A stretch of DNA of 64,000 nt from Pokkaliibacter sp. MBI-7 (GTDB taxonomy: Bacteria; Pseudomonadota; Gammaproteobacteria; Pseudomonadales; Balneatricaceae). Position 1 is the stretch's first letter. Every line of letters starts with the position of its first letter. Below, one piece after another: positions 1-8,998 of this stretch. The stretch lies in NCBI RefSeq assembly GCF_029846635.1, contig NZ_JARVTG010000001.1, forward strand, positions 3,607,501 to 3,671,500. The letters run 5' to 3'. Made by a program: the position numbers and the translations under genes. The notes beneath the pieces are model-generated. The model did not search any database and was not told the origin of the DNA. It saw only the letters and a program-made list of their open reading frames with translations.

Positions 1-958
<958 letters not shown>

Positions 959-1133
959 ATAAGCTAAGAGACTTGGTTAAGCACTGGATAGACGAAGAGA
1001 TTTTGTGATCGTCGCAAGCGCATGAAGATGCGAATAATCAAATTAGAGCCACCCTTATTTGAGTAAACCGGCGGCTGTGAGCGAGCGAAGAGTGAGCGAG
1101 CAGAGGAAGTAAGTCCGAGAGACTCAGCCAGAA

Positions 1134-1253
1134 TTGCCTGGCGACCATAGCGACGTGGAACCACCTGATTCCATCCCGAACTCAGAAGTGAAACGCGTCA
1201 GCGCCGATGGTAGTGTGGGGTTTCCCCATGTGAGAGTAGGTCATCGCCAGGCA
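1134..1253 (+). rRNA. rrf: 5S ribosomal RNA
   Basis: This is a 120-nt 5S rRNA. The terminal stem pairs TTGCCTGGCGACC with the GGTCATCGCCAGGCA region, and the conserved internal block CCCGAACTCAGAAGTGAAAC is present. About 175 nt of spacer separates it from the 23S end, with no tRNA in the spacer. It is the last gene of this rRNA operon. Confidence 0.97.
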
Positions 1254-1265
1254 TTGAAACACAGC

Positions 1266-1301
1266 AACCCCTGATCGGCAACGGTCAGGGGTTTTGCTTT
1301 T
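1266..1301 (+). terminator. rRNA operon terminator
   Basis: A 9-bp stem (AACCCCTGA / TCAGGGGTT, arms at 1266-1274 and 1285-1293) is followed by TTTTGCTTTT. It sits just downstream of 5S rRNA, as expected for a rho-independent rRNA terminator. Confidence 0.9.
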
Positions 1302-1403
1302 GCGGCGAAAAAAGCGCTGGCCTTGCTCGGCTTCCCGAAATGGGTGAGGGAGTGGGGGAAAGGCGCATCGTATCGGCCGCTTCCTCTCCCCCAGACAGCT
1401 GCG

Positions 1404-2300
1404 TTATCCCCAGTAACGATCCACATAGCCCTGAATTGCTTGCCGCATGAAACGGCTGGAGGCTTCTGCCTGCTCCTCCCAGGCAAAGACACAGCTGGAC
1501 AGCACCCCGTCAAAGCCGCACTCATGCAGTGTTCTGAAAAACACGTCCCAGTCAATTTCGCCCTCCCCGATATTGAGGTGCTGATGCACCCGTGCGGTAG
1601 AGCCCGGAGGATTGACAATATAGCGTAGCTGAGAGGAGGCCTTGTGGTTAAAGGTATCGGCAATACGGGCGTGCGCAAGTAGTCCCTGGGTCGCACGGAT
1701 ACTCTCGGCGAGATCATCAGCATAATAAAAACTATGGGGCGCGATATAGGAGCACTTTACCGCGGGGGAGTTGATGGTCTTGATGATCTCAACCGCCGGG
1801 TCGATACGCTCCAGCCAGTCTTCTGGATGAGGTTCAATACTGAGAGTAAGTCCTTCGCGCTCCAGCAGGGGGACCAGGACATCCATACTACGCCAGAATG
1901 CATTTTCACAGGCTTCAGCAGTATGGCTGCCCGTGCGATCTGCTGCTGATCGTTCTGGAGAACCTCCACGACCAAATTCGGAAACCAGCAGTGGTGCATC
2001 CATATCGACGGCAATCTCGATGGTGCGTTTCCAGTTATCGATGGCCACCTCCCATTCGTCACGATACGGGCTTGACCAGCGATACATGGGCTGAAGTGAA
2101 GCCAGCCCCACATTATGCTGCTTCAGTGCCTGCTTGAACGTCTGGATACGTTCGGGATACACCCGTGGACGTGTCCACCACTGCAGAAAATCTGCACGTG
2201 GTGACAGCTCGATATAGTCGTATCCCAGTTCTTTTGTCAGTCTGCAAATTTCCGGTAATGACAAATGGCGATGCATGTATGGATCAAGGGCTATTTTCAT
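1404..2300 (-). CDS. sugar phosphate isomerase/epimerase (TIM barrel, AP endonuclease-2 fold)
   Basis: This 298-residue protein has the xylose-isomerase-like TIM barrel fold. It begins MKIALDPYMHRHL and carries metal-site type segments (YIELSPRADF near residue 30, SIEPHPEDW in the middle, IGEGEIDWDVFF near the end) seen in IolE/IolH-type epimerases. I chose the start at 2300; an upstream in-frame ATG would add 16 unlikely residues. It is the last of four minus-strand genes and lies 74 nt after the LacI-type regulator gene. The likely job is isomerisation or epimerisation of a keto-sugar or inositol intermediate. The substrate cannot be read from the sequence. Confidence 0.85.
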   Translation of the reverse strand: MKIALDPYMHRHLSLPEICRLTKELGYDYIELSPRADFLQWWTRPRVYPERIQTFKQALKQHNVGLASLQPMYRWSSPYRDEWEVAIDNWKRTIEIAVDMDAPLLVSEFGRGGSPERSAADRTGSHTAEACENAFWRSMDVLVPLLEREGLTLSIEPHPEDWLERIDPAVEIIKTINSPAVKCSYIAPHSFYYADDLAESIRATQGLLAHARIADTFNHKASSQLRYIVNPPGSTARVHQHLNIGEGEIDWDVFFRTLHECGFDGVLSSCVFAWEEQAEASSRFMRQAIQGYVDRYWG

Positions 2301-2374
2301 TGTCGTCTCATTCTGGTTGAAGGAAAAGGCACCTGCACCATCGGCCATCGTGAATGTTTCCGGGCGCGAATATT

Positions 2375-3400
2375 TCAGGCGTTAGTCGCCGTGTAGGTGA
2401 GGAATGGCAGGGTATATTGCAGAAGACCGCGGCGCTTATGCACAACGGTATCCTTCATAGTAGTAAGCAGCCGTATGGCCATTTGTTCTAATGGATGAGC
2501 CAGCACTACATCCACTTCACCCCGGGCCAAGGCTTCCCGGGTCAGATCGGTAAGATCGTGGCATATTGTCACCAGCTTTCGTGACGGATGGTCACGCAGA
2601 GCCTGCAACACTCCCTCTATCCCGCCACCCGCCAGATACAGGCCTACCAAATCGGGATGCTGAGCCAGCAGCTCTTCTGTGGTTGCGCACGCCAGAGGGA
2701 TATCCTCCAGGCTGATCATCGTTTCGAGAACCTGAAACTCTGGTGCTGACTCACGCATGTAGGCACGGAAGCTGATCTCATTCTCTTCCTGATTCTGATA
2801 GCGATGGCTGCCAATCATCAGGCCAATCTTGCCGGACTGACGACTGAGTCGTGACATCATCCAGGCCGCCGTTCGTCCTACTTTGCGATTATCCAGTCCG
2901 ATGTATCCTGCCCGATTGGCCGCAGACAGGTCTGATATCAATGCAATGACGGGGGTTCCATGGAGGGCGAGCTGATCGATCGCCTGATTAATCAGTGGAT
3001 GGTCGGCAGCCACTACGGCCAGTACATCACAGCGCTCAGCAAGACGGCGCATCTGATCAATGATCATCTGCGGCACCAGCTCTTCGAGAAAGATAATCTC
3101 CAGGCTGTCATATTCATGACCATTGCTTTTCATTGCTTCATTGAGAGCAGATGCGCAGTCTACATAGAAGCGTGTACTGCGTTTCTGCAAAATGACCGCC
3201 AGGCGGCATCCCGCTGCGGAGTCCTTGGCTCGTTTGCGAATTAGCCCTGTACGGGGAAAGCCAATACGTTCAGCCGCCTCCAGAACTCGCTGAACCGTTT
3301 CCTCATTGACAGGAGCCCGCTTGTTGATAACGCGATCTACGGTTGCAATGCCCACGCCTGCAGCTTTAGCCAGATCGGTCGTAGTGGGTGATTTGTGCAT
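2375..3400 (-). CDS. LacI-family transcriptional regulator
   Basis: This 341-residue protein has an N-terminal LacI helix-turn-helix (TDLAKAAGVGIATVDRVIN, residues 8-26). A periplasmic-binding-protein-like sensor domain follows, similar to the class that binds sugars or inositols (AVVAADHPLINQAID, IALISDL). The start is supported by GGAG eight bases upstream. It sits inside the four-gene cluster, so it probably represses that operon in response to the substrate. The TVDRVINKRAPV variant is typical of LacI proteins linked to sugar or inositol use. Confidence 0.88.
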   Translation of the reverse strand: MHKSPTTTDLAKAAGVGIATVDRVINKRAPVNEETVQRVLEAAERIGFPRTGLIRKRAKDSAAGCRLAVILQKRSTRFYVDCASALNEAMKSNGHEYDSLEIIFLEELVPQMIIDQMRRLAERCDVLAVVAADHPLINQAIDQLALHGTPVIALISDLSAANRAGYIGLDNRKVGRTAAWMMSRLSRQSGKIGLMIGSHRYQNQEENEISFRAYMRESAPEFQVLETMISLEDIPLACATTEELLAQHPDLVGLYLAGGGIEGVLQALRDHPSRKLVTICHDLTDLTREALARGEVDVVLAHPLEQMAIRLLTTMKDTVVHKRRGLLQYTLPFLTYTATNA

Positions 3401-3512
3401 TGTCCATACTCCGGTAATGGGGAGGAGTTATTCTTCCTGTCATGTGCGATGAAAGATAACGTCTGATGGTTTTATCACAGAAAAACCAGCCAGCCTCCCC
3501 CGGGCAGACGAC

Positions 3513-4685
3513 TTACTGATAATCGACCCACACGCCTCCGGCATCGGCAGAACGGACGCAGTTTGCTACCCAGCGAACCCCTTCTACACCTGCATGGATA
3601 TCGGGGTAGCGTAGTGTCGACAGGTATTCCTGATCCTTTCTGTCTGAGGCATCCATGGCCAGAGCGAAGCGGTAGTAAAGATTGGACCAGGCTTCAAAGA
3701 GGCCTTCAGGATGGCCACCGCCGATACGATCATCCAGTAGCGCATCGGGATGCAGATAGGACATGCCACGTTCCAGAATCTGTGCCGGTTTCCCCTGTAT
3801 TTCAAACGACAGCTGATTAGGGTGTTCATCCCACCACTCAATACTGGCTTTGGAGCCTATGACACGGATTTTTTGCCCGTGCATGGACCCTGCATTGACA
3901 GCGGATGACCAGACAAACCCCATGGCGCCGCTGCTGTAACGCATCAGGGTGTACGCGTTATCTTCCAGAGGAGCACGGCTTTTGACAAAGCTCTGCCGGG
4001 TGCACATCAGGCTCTCTATTTTCAGTTCCGGCAGCATCACTTCGGAAAGATAAAGAGGGTGGGTACCCACATCGCCCAGTACGTAGCTCGGGCCTGCAAA
4101 CTTCGGGTCAACCCGCCATCTGGTAGCGGGATTGGCCTCTTCTACGGCCTCACTGTGGAATCCGTGAGCAAACTGCATATTAACGATGCGAATATCTCCC
4201 AGCTCACCAGCGGCAATCATGGCTCGTGCCTGCTCAATAAGCTGATGGCCGGCATAGCCATAGGTGACACCTACAATCCTGTTTCGGCTCAAGGCCAGTT
4301 CTCTGAGTTCTTCTGCTTCGGCAACGCTAAAACAAAGAGGCTTTTCGCAAACGACATGCAGCCCTGCTATCAGTGCGGCTTTGCAAATAGCGAAGTGAGT
4401 GCCATTGGGAGTGGCGACGGATACTGCTTGTATACCATCAGGGCGCGGTGCTTCCGCGGCAAACATCTCCTGATAGCTGTCATAGCAGCGTTGTGGATCA
4501 AGCCCCAGACTGGTACCAAACTCTCTGCCGCGTGCCGGGTTAATATCAAATGCTCCTGCAACCAGCTGGAAGGTGTTATCACGCATGGCGGCGGAGCGGT
4601 GAATATAGCCAATCTGACTGCCCTGGCCCCCTCCTACCATGGCCCAGCGGATCGGATGTGCAGTGCGTTTTTCACCGTTGATCAT
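3513..4685 (-). CDS. Gfo/Idh/MocA-family oxidoreductase
   Basis: This 390-residue NAD(P)-dependent dehydrogenase has the Rossmann motif WAMVGGGQGSQIG near the N-terminus and the family EKP signature (HVVCEKPLCF), whose Lys is catalytic. The C-terminal alpha/beta domain contains DVGTHPLYL. The family oxidises sugars or inositols and their derivatives. I chose the start at 4685 because AAGGA lies seven bases upstream; an upstream ATG seven codons earlier lacks this. It lies between the two TIM-barrel epimerases of the cluster, fitting an inositol-like or rare-sugar oxidation and epimerisation route. Confidence 0.9.
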   Translation of the reverse strand: MINGEKRTAHPIRWAMVGGGQGSQIGYIHRSAAMRDNTFQLVAGAFDINPARGREFGTSLGLDPQRCYDSYQEMFAAEAPRPDGIQAVSVATPNGTHFAICKAALIAGLHVVCEKPLCFSVAEAEELRELALSRNRIVGVTYGYAGHQLIEQARAMIAAGELGDIRIVNMQFAHGFHSEAVEEANPATRWRVDPKFAGPSYVLGDVGTHPLYLSEVMLPELKIESLMCTRQSFVKSRAPLEDNAYTLMRYSSGAMGFVWSSAVNAGSMHGQKIRVIGSKASIEWWDEHPNQLSFEIQGKPAQILERGMSYLHPDALLDDRIGGGHPEGLFEAWSNLYYRFALAMDASDRKDQEYLSTLRYPDIHAGVEGVRWVANCVRSADAGGVWVDYQ

Positions 4686-4796
4686 GTTGTTATCCTTGGC
4701 CAGCATCTGGCTGTGCAGTCGCGCGTTGATAAGTCATGCGCATCATGTTTCACGATCTGTTCTGCCTTCGGGACGGGCAAGAGCAAGAGAGGAGAC

Positions 4797-5723
4797 TTAG
4801 TGGTTGAATCCCACCTGAGCTAAATAGAGGCGGCTTTCAGTCACGTCACGCAGGCTGGTATCGCTGTTGCACGGATCTCTTTCCTGCTCAATGGTGATAA
4901 AACCGTGATAGTCGATGTCTTCCAGACAGGCTTTGAGAGCTGTGTAGTCAATGGCACCTTTACCGATAGGGCACATTACCCCCCGTGCACAGGCATCGAA
5001 GAATTTTATTTCTTCCTGCATTATCTGCTGGTAGAGAGAGGAGTCGATATCCTTGAAATGGATATAGTCAATATTATCGGAGTATTTGCGCAGCCAGGTT
5101 TCCGGGTCCATCCCTGAGTAATAAAGATGACCAGTATCCAGGCAAAGACCGGCAATATCGTAGCTAATATCAGTAACCAGCTTTTCTATTTCATCAGCAA
5201 ATTCTATATACCCACCCGCATGAGGATGAATGACGGACCTGACACCGTATTTATTTGCTACGGAGGCAATAGCGCGGATATGTGTCATCATCTGCTGCCA
5301 GTGTTGTTCGGACAGACGTGGTGCCGTATCGCTATGCCCTGCCTTGATATCACGCTCAGGATGTCCCCAATCGATGATCACCAGATAAGGAAGAGGAAAC
5401 TTTTGGCTCTTTTCTGCTGCAGGCATCGGCAGCCGGGTAATGAACTGGCAGATGTTCTCAGCCTGTTGCAGCAAGTTTGTCAGGTTGGAAGGTTCAACCA
5501 GATCGTCGAAGATCGTTCCCGCAATAATATTCAGATTCAGACTCTGCAGCTCACGGGAAACAGTGTCTATATCCAGTGGAATATAACCATAGGGGCCGAG
5601 TTCAATACCTTTATAGCCGGCAGTGGATGCTTCATGAAGCACCTTCTTCCAGTGAGGTAGAAAAGGGTTTTTAGGATCGTCGACACCCCAGCAGCAAGGT
5701 GCGCTGGCAATTTTGATACTCAT
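4797..5723 (-). CDS. IolE-like TIM-barrel dehydratase/epimerase
   Basis: This 308-residue protein belongs to the IolE/xylose-isomerase-like family. It has the opening KIASAPCCWGVDDP and the metal-binding strands VIHPHAGGYIEF (middle) and LCLDTGHLYYSGMDP, then IHFKDID and FITIEQERDP. The segment order matches inosose dehydratase-type proteins, which act on cyclic keto-inositols. It is the first gene of the minus-strand cluster, 111 nt ahead of the MocA gene. IolE itself is an inference; a related keto-sugar epimerase is the alternative. Confidence 0.85.
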   Translation of the reverse strand: MSIKIASAPCCWGVDDPKNPFLPHWKKVLHEASTAGYKGIELGPYGYIPLDIDTVSRELQSLNLNIIAGTIFDDLVEPSNLTNLLQQAENICQFITRLPMPAAEKSQKFPLPYLVIIDWGHPERDIKAGHSDTAPRLSEQHWQQMMTHIRAIASVANKYGVRSVIHPHAGGYIEFADEIEKLVTDISYDIAGLCLDTGHLYYSGMDPETWLRKYSDNIDYIHFKDIDSSLYQQIMQEEIKFFDACARGVMCPIGKGAIDYTALKACLEDIDYHGFITIEQERDPCNSDTSLRDVTESRLYLAQVGFNH

Positions 5724-6173
5724 GATAATTTACACCCTGTTTTATCAGCTGAGCGTGAGCTAATAGCGATTCGTTGTATTTTTCAGTGATGTTTTAATTA
5801 ATTGCAGTTGTTCAGATATGACCGTTATTTAAAAAAGAGTCATACTTTTTAAGAAGAATTCTATTGAGATTGTTATTTGTATTGTGTTTGCTGAGTGTAC
5901 GAGTTTCTGCAGTGCGTACAATTGTCAGCTATCATTTCATATCATGTATTATCTTCGTGGCTGGAGCATTGCGTGATAGAACTATCATGTGTTGTCGAGT
6001 TGTTCCTCCCGGAGGCCTTATATCTGTGAACGTTATAATGGACCGCCAGGCTGCCGTCGGGGGCGCGCTTTGCAAAAAGGCCCGTCACGCTAAGGTTATT
6101 GACATTGTGCTGACATTTGCACAGGACGCCGGAAGTACCTTGATCCCCTTATCACCGGGTAGGATTGCTGTAG
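5724..6173. other. divergent intergenic region
   Basis: This is 450 nt between two divergently transcribed genes. The part next to the sugar cluster (5760-5960) is clearly AT-rich and must hold the promoter of that operon. A short palindrome CCTCC-C-GGAGG lies at 6005-6015. A plus-strand reading frame of 113 codons starting at 5864 overlaps the next gene and looks non-coding. No operator could be assigned. Confidence 0.5.
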
Positions 6174-7133
6174 ATGAAATCTGTCGCCATTGTTGTCTTC
6201 CCTGATGTTCTGCTGCTGGATGTGGCTGGCCCGATGGATGTCTTTGCTATTGCCAACCGCTATCTGGCACCGGAGCATGCCTACCGCATTACTACCGTCG
6301 GTGCTGAGAGTACCGCCGTGCGGGCCTCCAACGGTCTGCGTGTGCTTGCCGATGAGAGTATTGATAGTGCTCCCCAGGCTTACGATCTCCTGCTGGTGCC
6401 CGGTGGACCTGGTGCCTACAACGACATCCCCACCTGTCTGTTACCGTGGCTGCAGGACAGTGCCAGTCAGTCGCAGCATTATGGTTCCATTTGTACGGGG
6501 GCCTTTCTGCTGGGGCATGCAGGTCTGCTGGATGGTCACCGTGTTACTACGCACTGGAATTACACCGAACGCCTGTCCCGGCTGTTTCCTGCAGCACAGG
6601 TCGAAACCAATCATATCTACCTTCAGGATCGTTACCTGCTGACGTCCGGAGGGGTGACCGCAGGTATTGATCTGGCCCTGTCGGTTGTTGAAGCTGATCA
6701 TGGCCGTCAGCTGGCACTGACGGTTGCTAAGGTTATTCTGGTGGCGATGAAACGGCAGGGAGGGCAGGGCCAGTTTGGGCCGATGCTGTCTACGGTGGCG
6801 AGGGAGGATACGCCAGTATCGCGTGTTCAGTCCTATGTACTGGCGCATATCGACGAGTCGTTTACGGTCGAGCGGATGGCGTCTCTGGCAGCAATGAGTG
6901 CCCGTAGCTTTGCCCGGCAGTTTGTTAAAGAAAGCCGCTGTACGCCCATGGAGTTTGTGCTGGGGGCGCGTATTGATCACGCCCGGAAAATGCTGGAAAC
7001 AACCGAGCTGCCAATGAAGACCGTGGCCTATCACAGTGGTTTTGGTAGTGACCGGCATATGCGGCTGTTGTTTACGGAGCGTCTGGGATTAACGCCATCG
7101 CAGTATCGTGAGCGGTTTGGCTTCGACATCTAG
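6174..7133 (+). CDS. GlxA-family AraC-type transcriptional regulator
   Basis: This 319-residue protein has an N-terminal DJ-1/PfpI-like (GATase1-like) sensor domain (VAIVVFPDVLLLDVAGPMDV, and the nucleophile-elbow region GSICTGAFLLGHAGLLDG). A C-terminal AraC double helix-turn-helix follows (residues about 215-319, ending GFGSDRHMRLLFTERLGLTP). Members of this group activate catabolic genes for small nitrogen or carbon compounds such as betaine or carnitine. It has no obvious partner: the adjacent sugar cluster is divergent and the next gene is another regulator. The effector is unknown. Confidence 0.9.
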   Translation: MKSVAIVVFPDVLLLDVAGPMDVFAIANRYLAPEHAYRITTVGAESTAVRASNGLRVLADESIDSAPQAYDLLLVPGGPGAYNDIPTCLLPWLQDSASQSQHYGSICTGAFLLGHAGLLDGHRVTTHWNYTERLSRLFPAAQVETNHIYLQDRYLLTSGGVTAGIDLALSVVEADHGRQLALTVAKVILVAMKRQGGQGQFGPMLSTVAREDTPVSRVQSYVLAHIDESFTVERMASLAAMSARSFARQFVKESRCTPMEFVLGARIDHARKMLETTELPMKTVAYHSGFGSDRHMRLLFTERLGLTPSQYRERFGFDI

Positions 7134-7405
7134 CCTTGCACTGCGCTGTTATCAGGCAATGCCGGGGGGTGGCTGAATCCATCCTCGATTTGGCTGTTTC
7201 TGTCCCATTATCTGCATTGCAGGAAAAACTCAGACAGCGATGATAAAGGACTACTCATTGCCAGGGAGAGTGCTGAGCCATCCGGACTGATGCATTGCTG
7301 CGTAGCCCTGTGAGAGAGGATATCGCCTCTACCGCACAGCGTAGCAGTCGCTGCTTCCGGCTGATTCATCAGGACCGATGAATTCGTCTGGCTTCAGTGT
7401 GAATA

Positions 7406-8941
7406 ATGCAGATGACTATGCCGCGAGCCGATCAGAGTGAACAGACGTTTTGCTTTGATGCTTTTACCTTCCATATTCAGCGCCGTCTGGTGACAGAGCA
7501 GGGGCAGCCAGTGCGACTGGGGAGCCGTGCGCTGGATATTCTGCAGTTGCTGCTGGAAAACGCTGGCAAAGTGGTCAGCAAAGAACAGCTGATCGCCTAC
7601 GTGTGGCCCCACTCCATCGTGGAAGATATCAACCTGCGGGTACATATCGCGGCACTGCGCCGTGCACTGCACGATGGCGAGGATGGGCGTCGTTACATCA
7701 TCACTGTTCCTCAGCGTGGTTATAGTTTTGTTGCCGCCGGTGTCCGGCAGGCTGAAGCTGCCGGACACCCGTCTGGTACGGATCCTGAGCAGACGCTTAT
7801 TGCCGCGCCGACAGCCACACACAGCTATTCTCTCCCAGTCAGTGCCGCGGCTATCGAGGGCCGTGATGAGCTGGTGGAAGAGCTGGTGCAGCGGTTGCTT
7901 TCGCATCGTCTGGTGACTCTGACAGGGCCCGGTGGCGTTGGTAAAAGCTGCACAGCATTACAGGTGGCGGAGCGGGTACGGGGGGTCTATCAGCAGCAGA
8001 TCTGCATGATCGATTTTTCTGCAGGTCAGGATCCGGTCGCCGTGGCGACCTTGCTCAGCCGTCAGCTGGGGCTGGAGATCAGTGGTCATCCTCACGCCGA
8101 ACGCCAGCAGCCACGGTTACTGATTTTTGATAACTGTGATAGCCAGCTGAATACCTGTGCAGATATGGCTGAGTCTCTGCTGAAAAGTGTGTCTCAGCTT
8201 TCTATTCTGGTGACCAGCTGCGAAGCCCTGCGTATTGAAGGTGAGTATGTGCAGGTTTTACAGCCACTGCCTTATCCGTCACTGGCAAAGGATCAGCAGC
8301 CTGAGCGCCTGCTGTCATTTCCCTCTGTGCGTCTGTTGCTCAAGCGCATCCAGGCACGGCAGCAGGACTTTACCCTTAGCGCGGCCAACGCGCCGCTGCT
8401 GTGTGACATCTGTCGCCGGCTGGATGGGATGCCTCTGGCTCTGGAGCTGGCGGCATTTCACAGTGAAGCCTATGGAGTACAGGGGCTGTGTCAGCTGTTG
8501 GATGAGCATTTTGCGTTTTTGCGGCTGGAGCGTCGTGCCGCCAGCGGCCGTCATCAGTCACTGCAGGCCGTGGTACGCTCTGGCTATGACAACCTGACGG
8601 AGCTGGAGCGTGTATGCTTCAAGCGTCTGGGCGTGTTGCGCACGGTGTTTACCCTCAATGTGGCCCTGAAGGTACTGGGCAGCAGGCAGCTCAGTGATGC
8701 CTGTATTGTCGAAGCCCTGACCGGGCTGGTGGCCAAATCGATGGTGCAGGTGGATGCGCTGGGGGGAATCGCCCGTTATCGGTTGCTGCATGCGACCCGG
8801 GCATTTGCTCTTGAGCTGCTGCAGCAAACGGGGGAACTTGCTGCCATGCAGCGGCGTTATGCAGAGGTGTGTTGCCAGTCCTTCAGAAAAGAAGCAGTAA
8901 GTAAGGAGCCCTCACACTGGCAGAGTGCACTGCTGATCTGA
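7406..8941 (+). CDS. winged-helix regulator with P-loop ATPase domain, short form
   Basis: This 511-residue protein is a close relative of the convergent gene that follows it. Residues 15-110 are an OmpR/CadC-type winged helix (RALDILQLLLENAGKVVSKEQL, then RYIITVPQRGYSFV). An NB-ARC-like ATPase follows, with Walker A GPGGVGKS (174-181), Walker B LLIFDNCD (about 238-245) and LDGMPLALELAA. It ends where its 948-residue paralog begins its long helical repeat region, so it lacks the likely sensor part. The 57-nt gap to the neighbour leaves no room for a longer product. The start is uncertain because no strong ribosome-binding site precedes it. Confidence 0.85.
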   Translation: MQMTMPRADQSEQTFCFDAFTFHIQRRLVTEQGQPVRLGSRALDILQLLLENAGKVVSKEQLIAYVWPHSIVEDINLRVHIAALRRALHDGEDGRRYIITVPQRGYSFVAAGVRQAEAAGHPSGTDPEQTLIAAPTATHSYSLPVSAAAIEGRDELVEELVQRLLSHRLVTLTGPGGVGKSCTALQVAERVRGVYQQQICMIDFSAGQDPVAVATLLSRQLGLEISGHPHAERQQPRLLIFDNCDSQLNTCADMAESLLKSVSQLSILVTSCEALRIEGEYVQVLQPLPYPSLAKDQQPERLLSFPSVRLLLKRIQARQQDFTLSAANAPLLCDICRRLDGMPLALELAAFHSEAYGVQGLCQLLDEHFAFLRLERRAASGRHQSLQAVVRSGYDNLTELERVCFKRLGVLRTVFTLNVALKVLGSRQLSDACIVEALTGLVAKSMVQVDALGGIARYRLLHATRAFALELLQQTGELAAMQRRYAEVCCQSFRKEAVSKEPSHWQSALLI

Positions 8942-8998
8942 TATTCACCGGCCGTCAGACCCGCTCAGTCCGACTGTTCCCGTCTCCCCGTCTGGCGT

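Noticed and set aside
4059..4823. 254-codon plus-strand reading frame
   Set aside because: It lies antisense to the MocA gene, has no family features, and the minus-strand protein is clearly conserved.
5864..6205. 113-codon plus-strand reading frame before the GlxA-type regulator
   Set aside because: It has no ribosome-binding site, overlaps the regulator start, and its composition looks non-coding.
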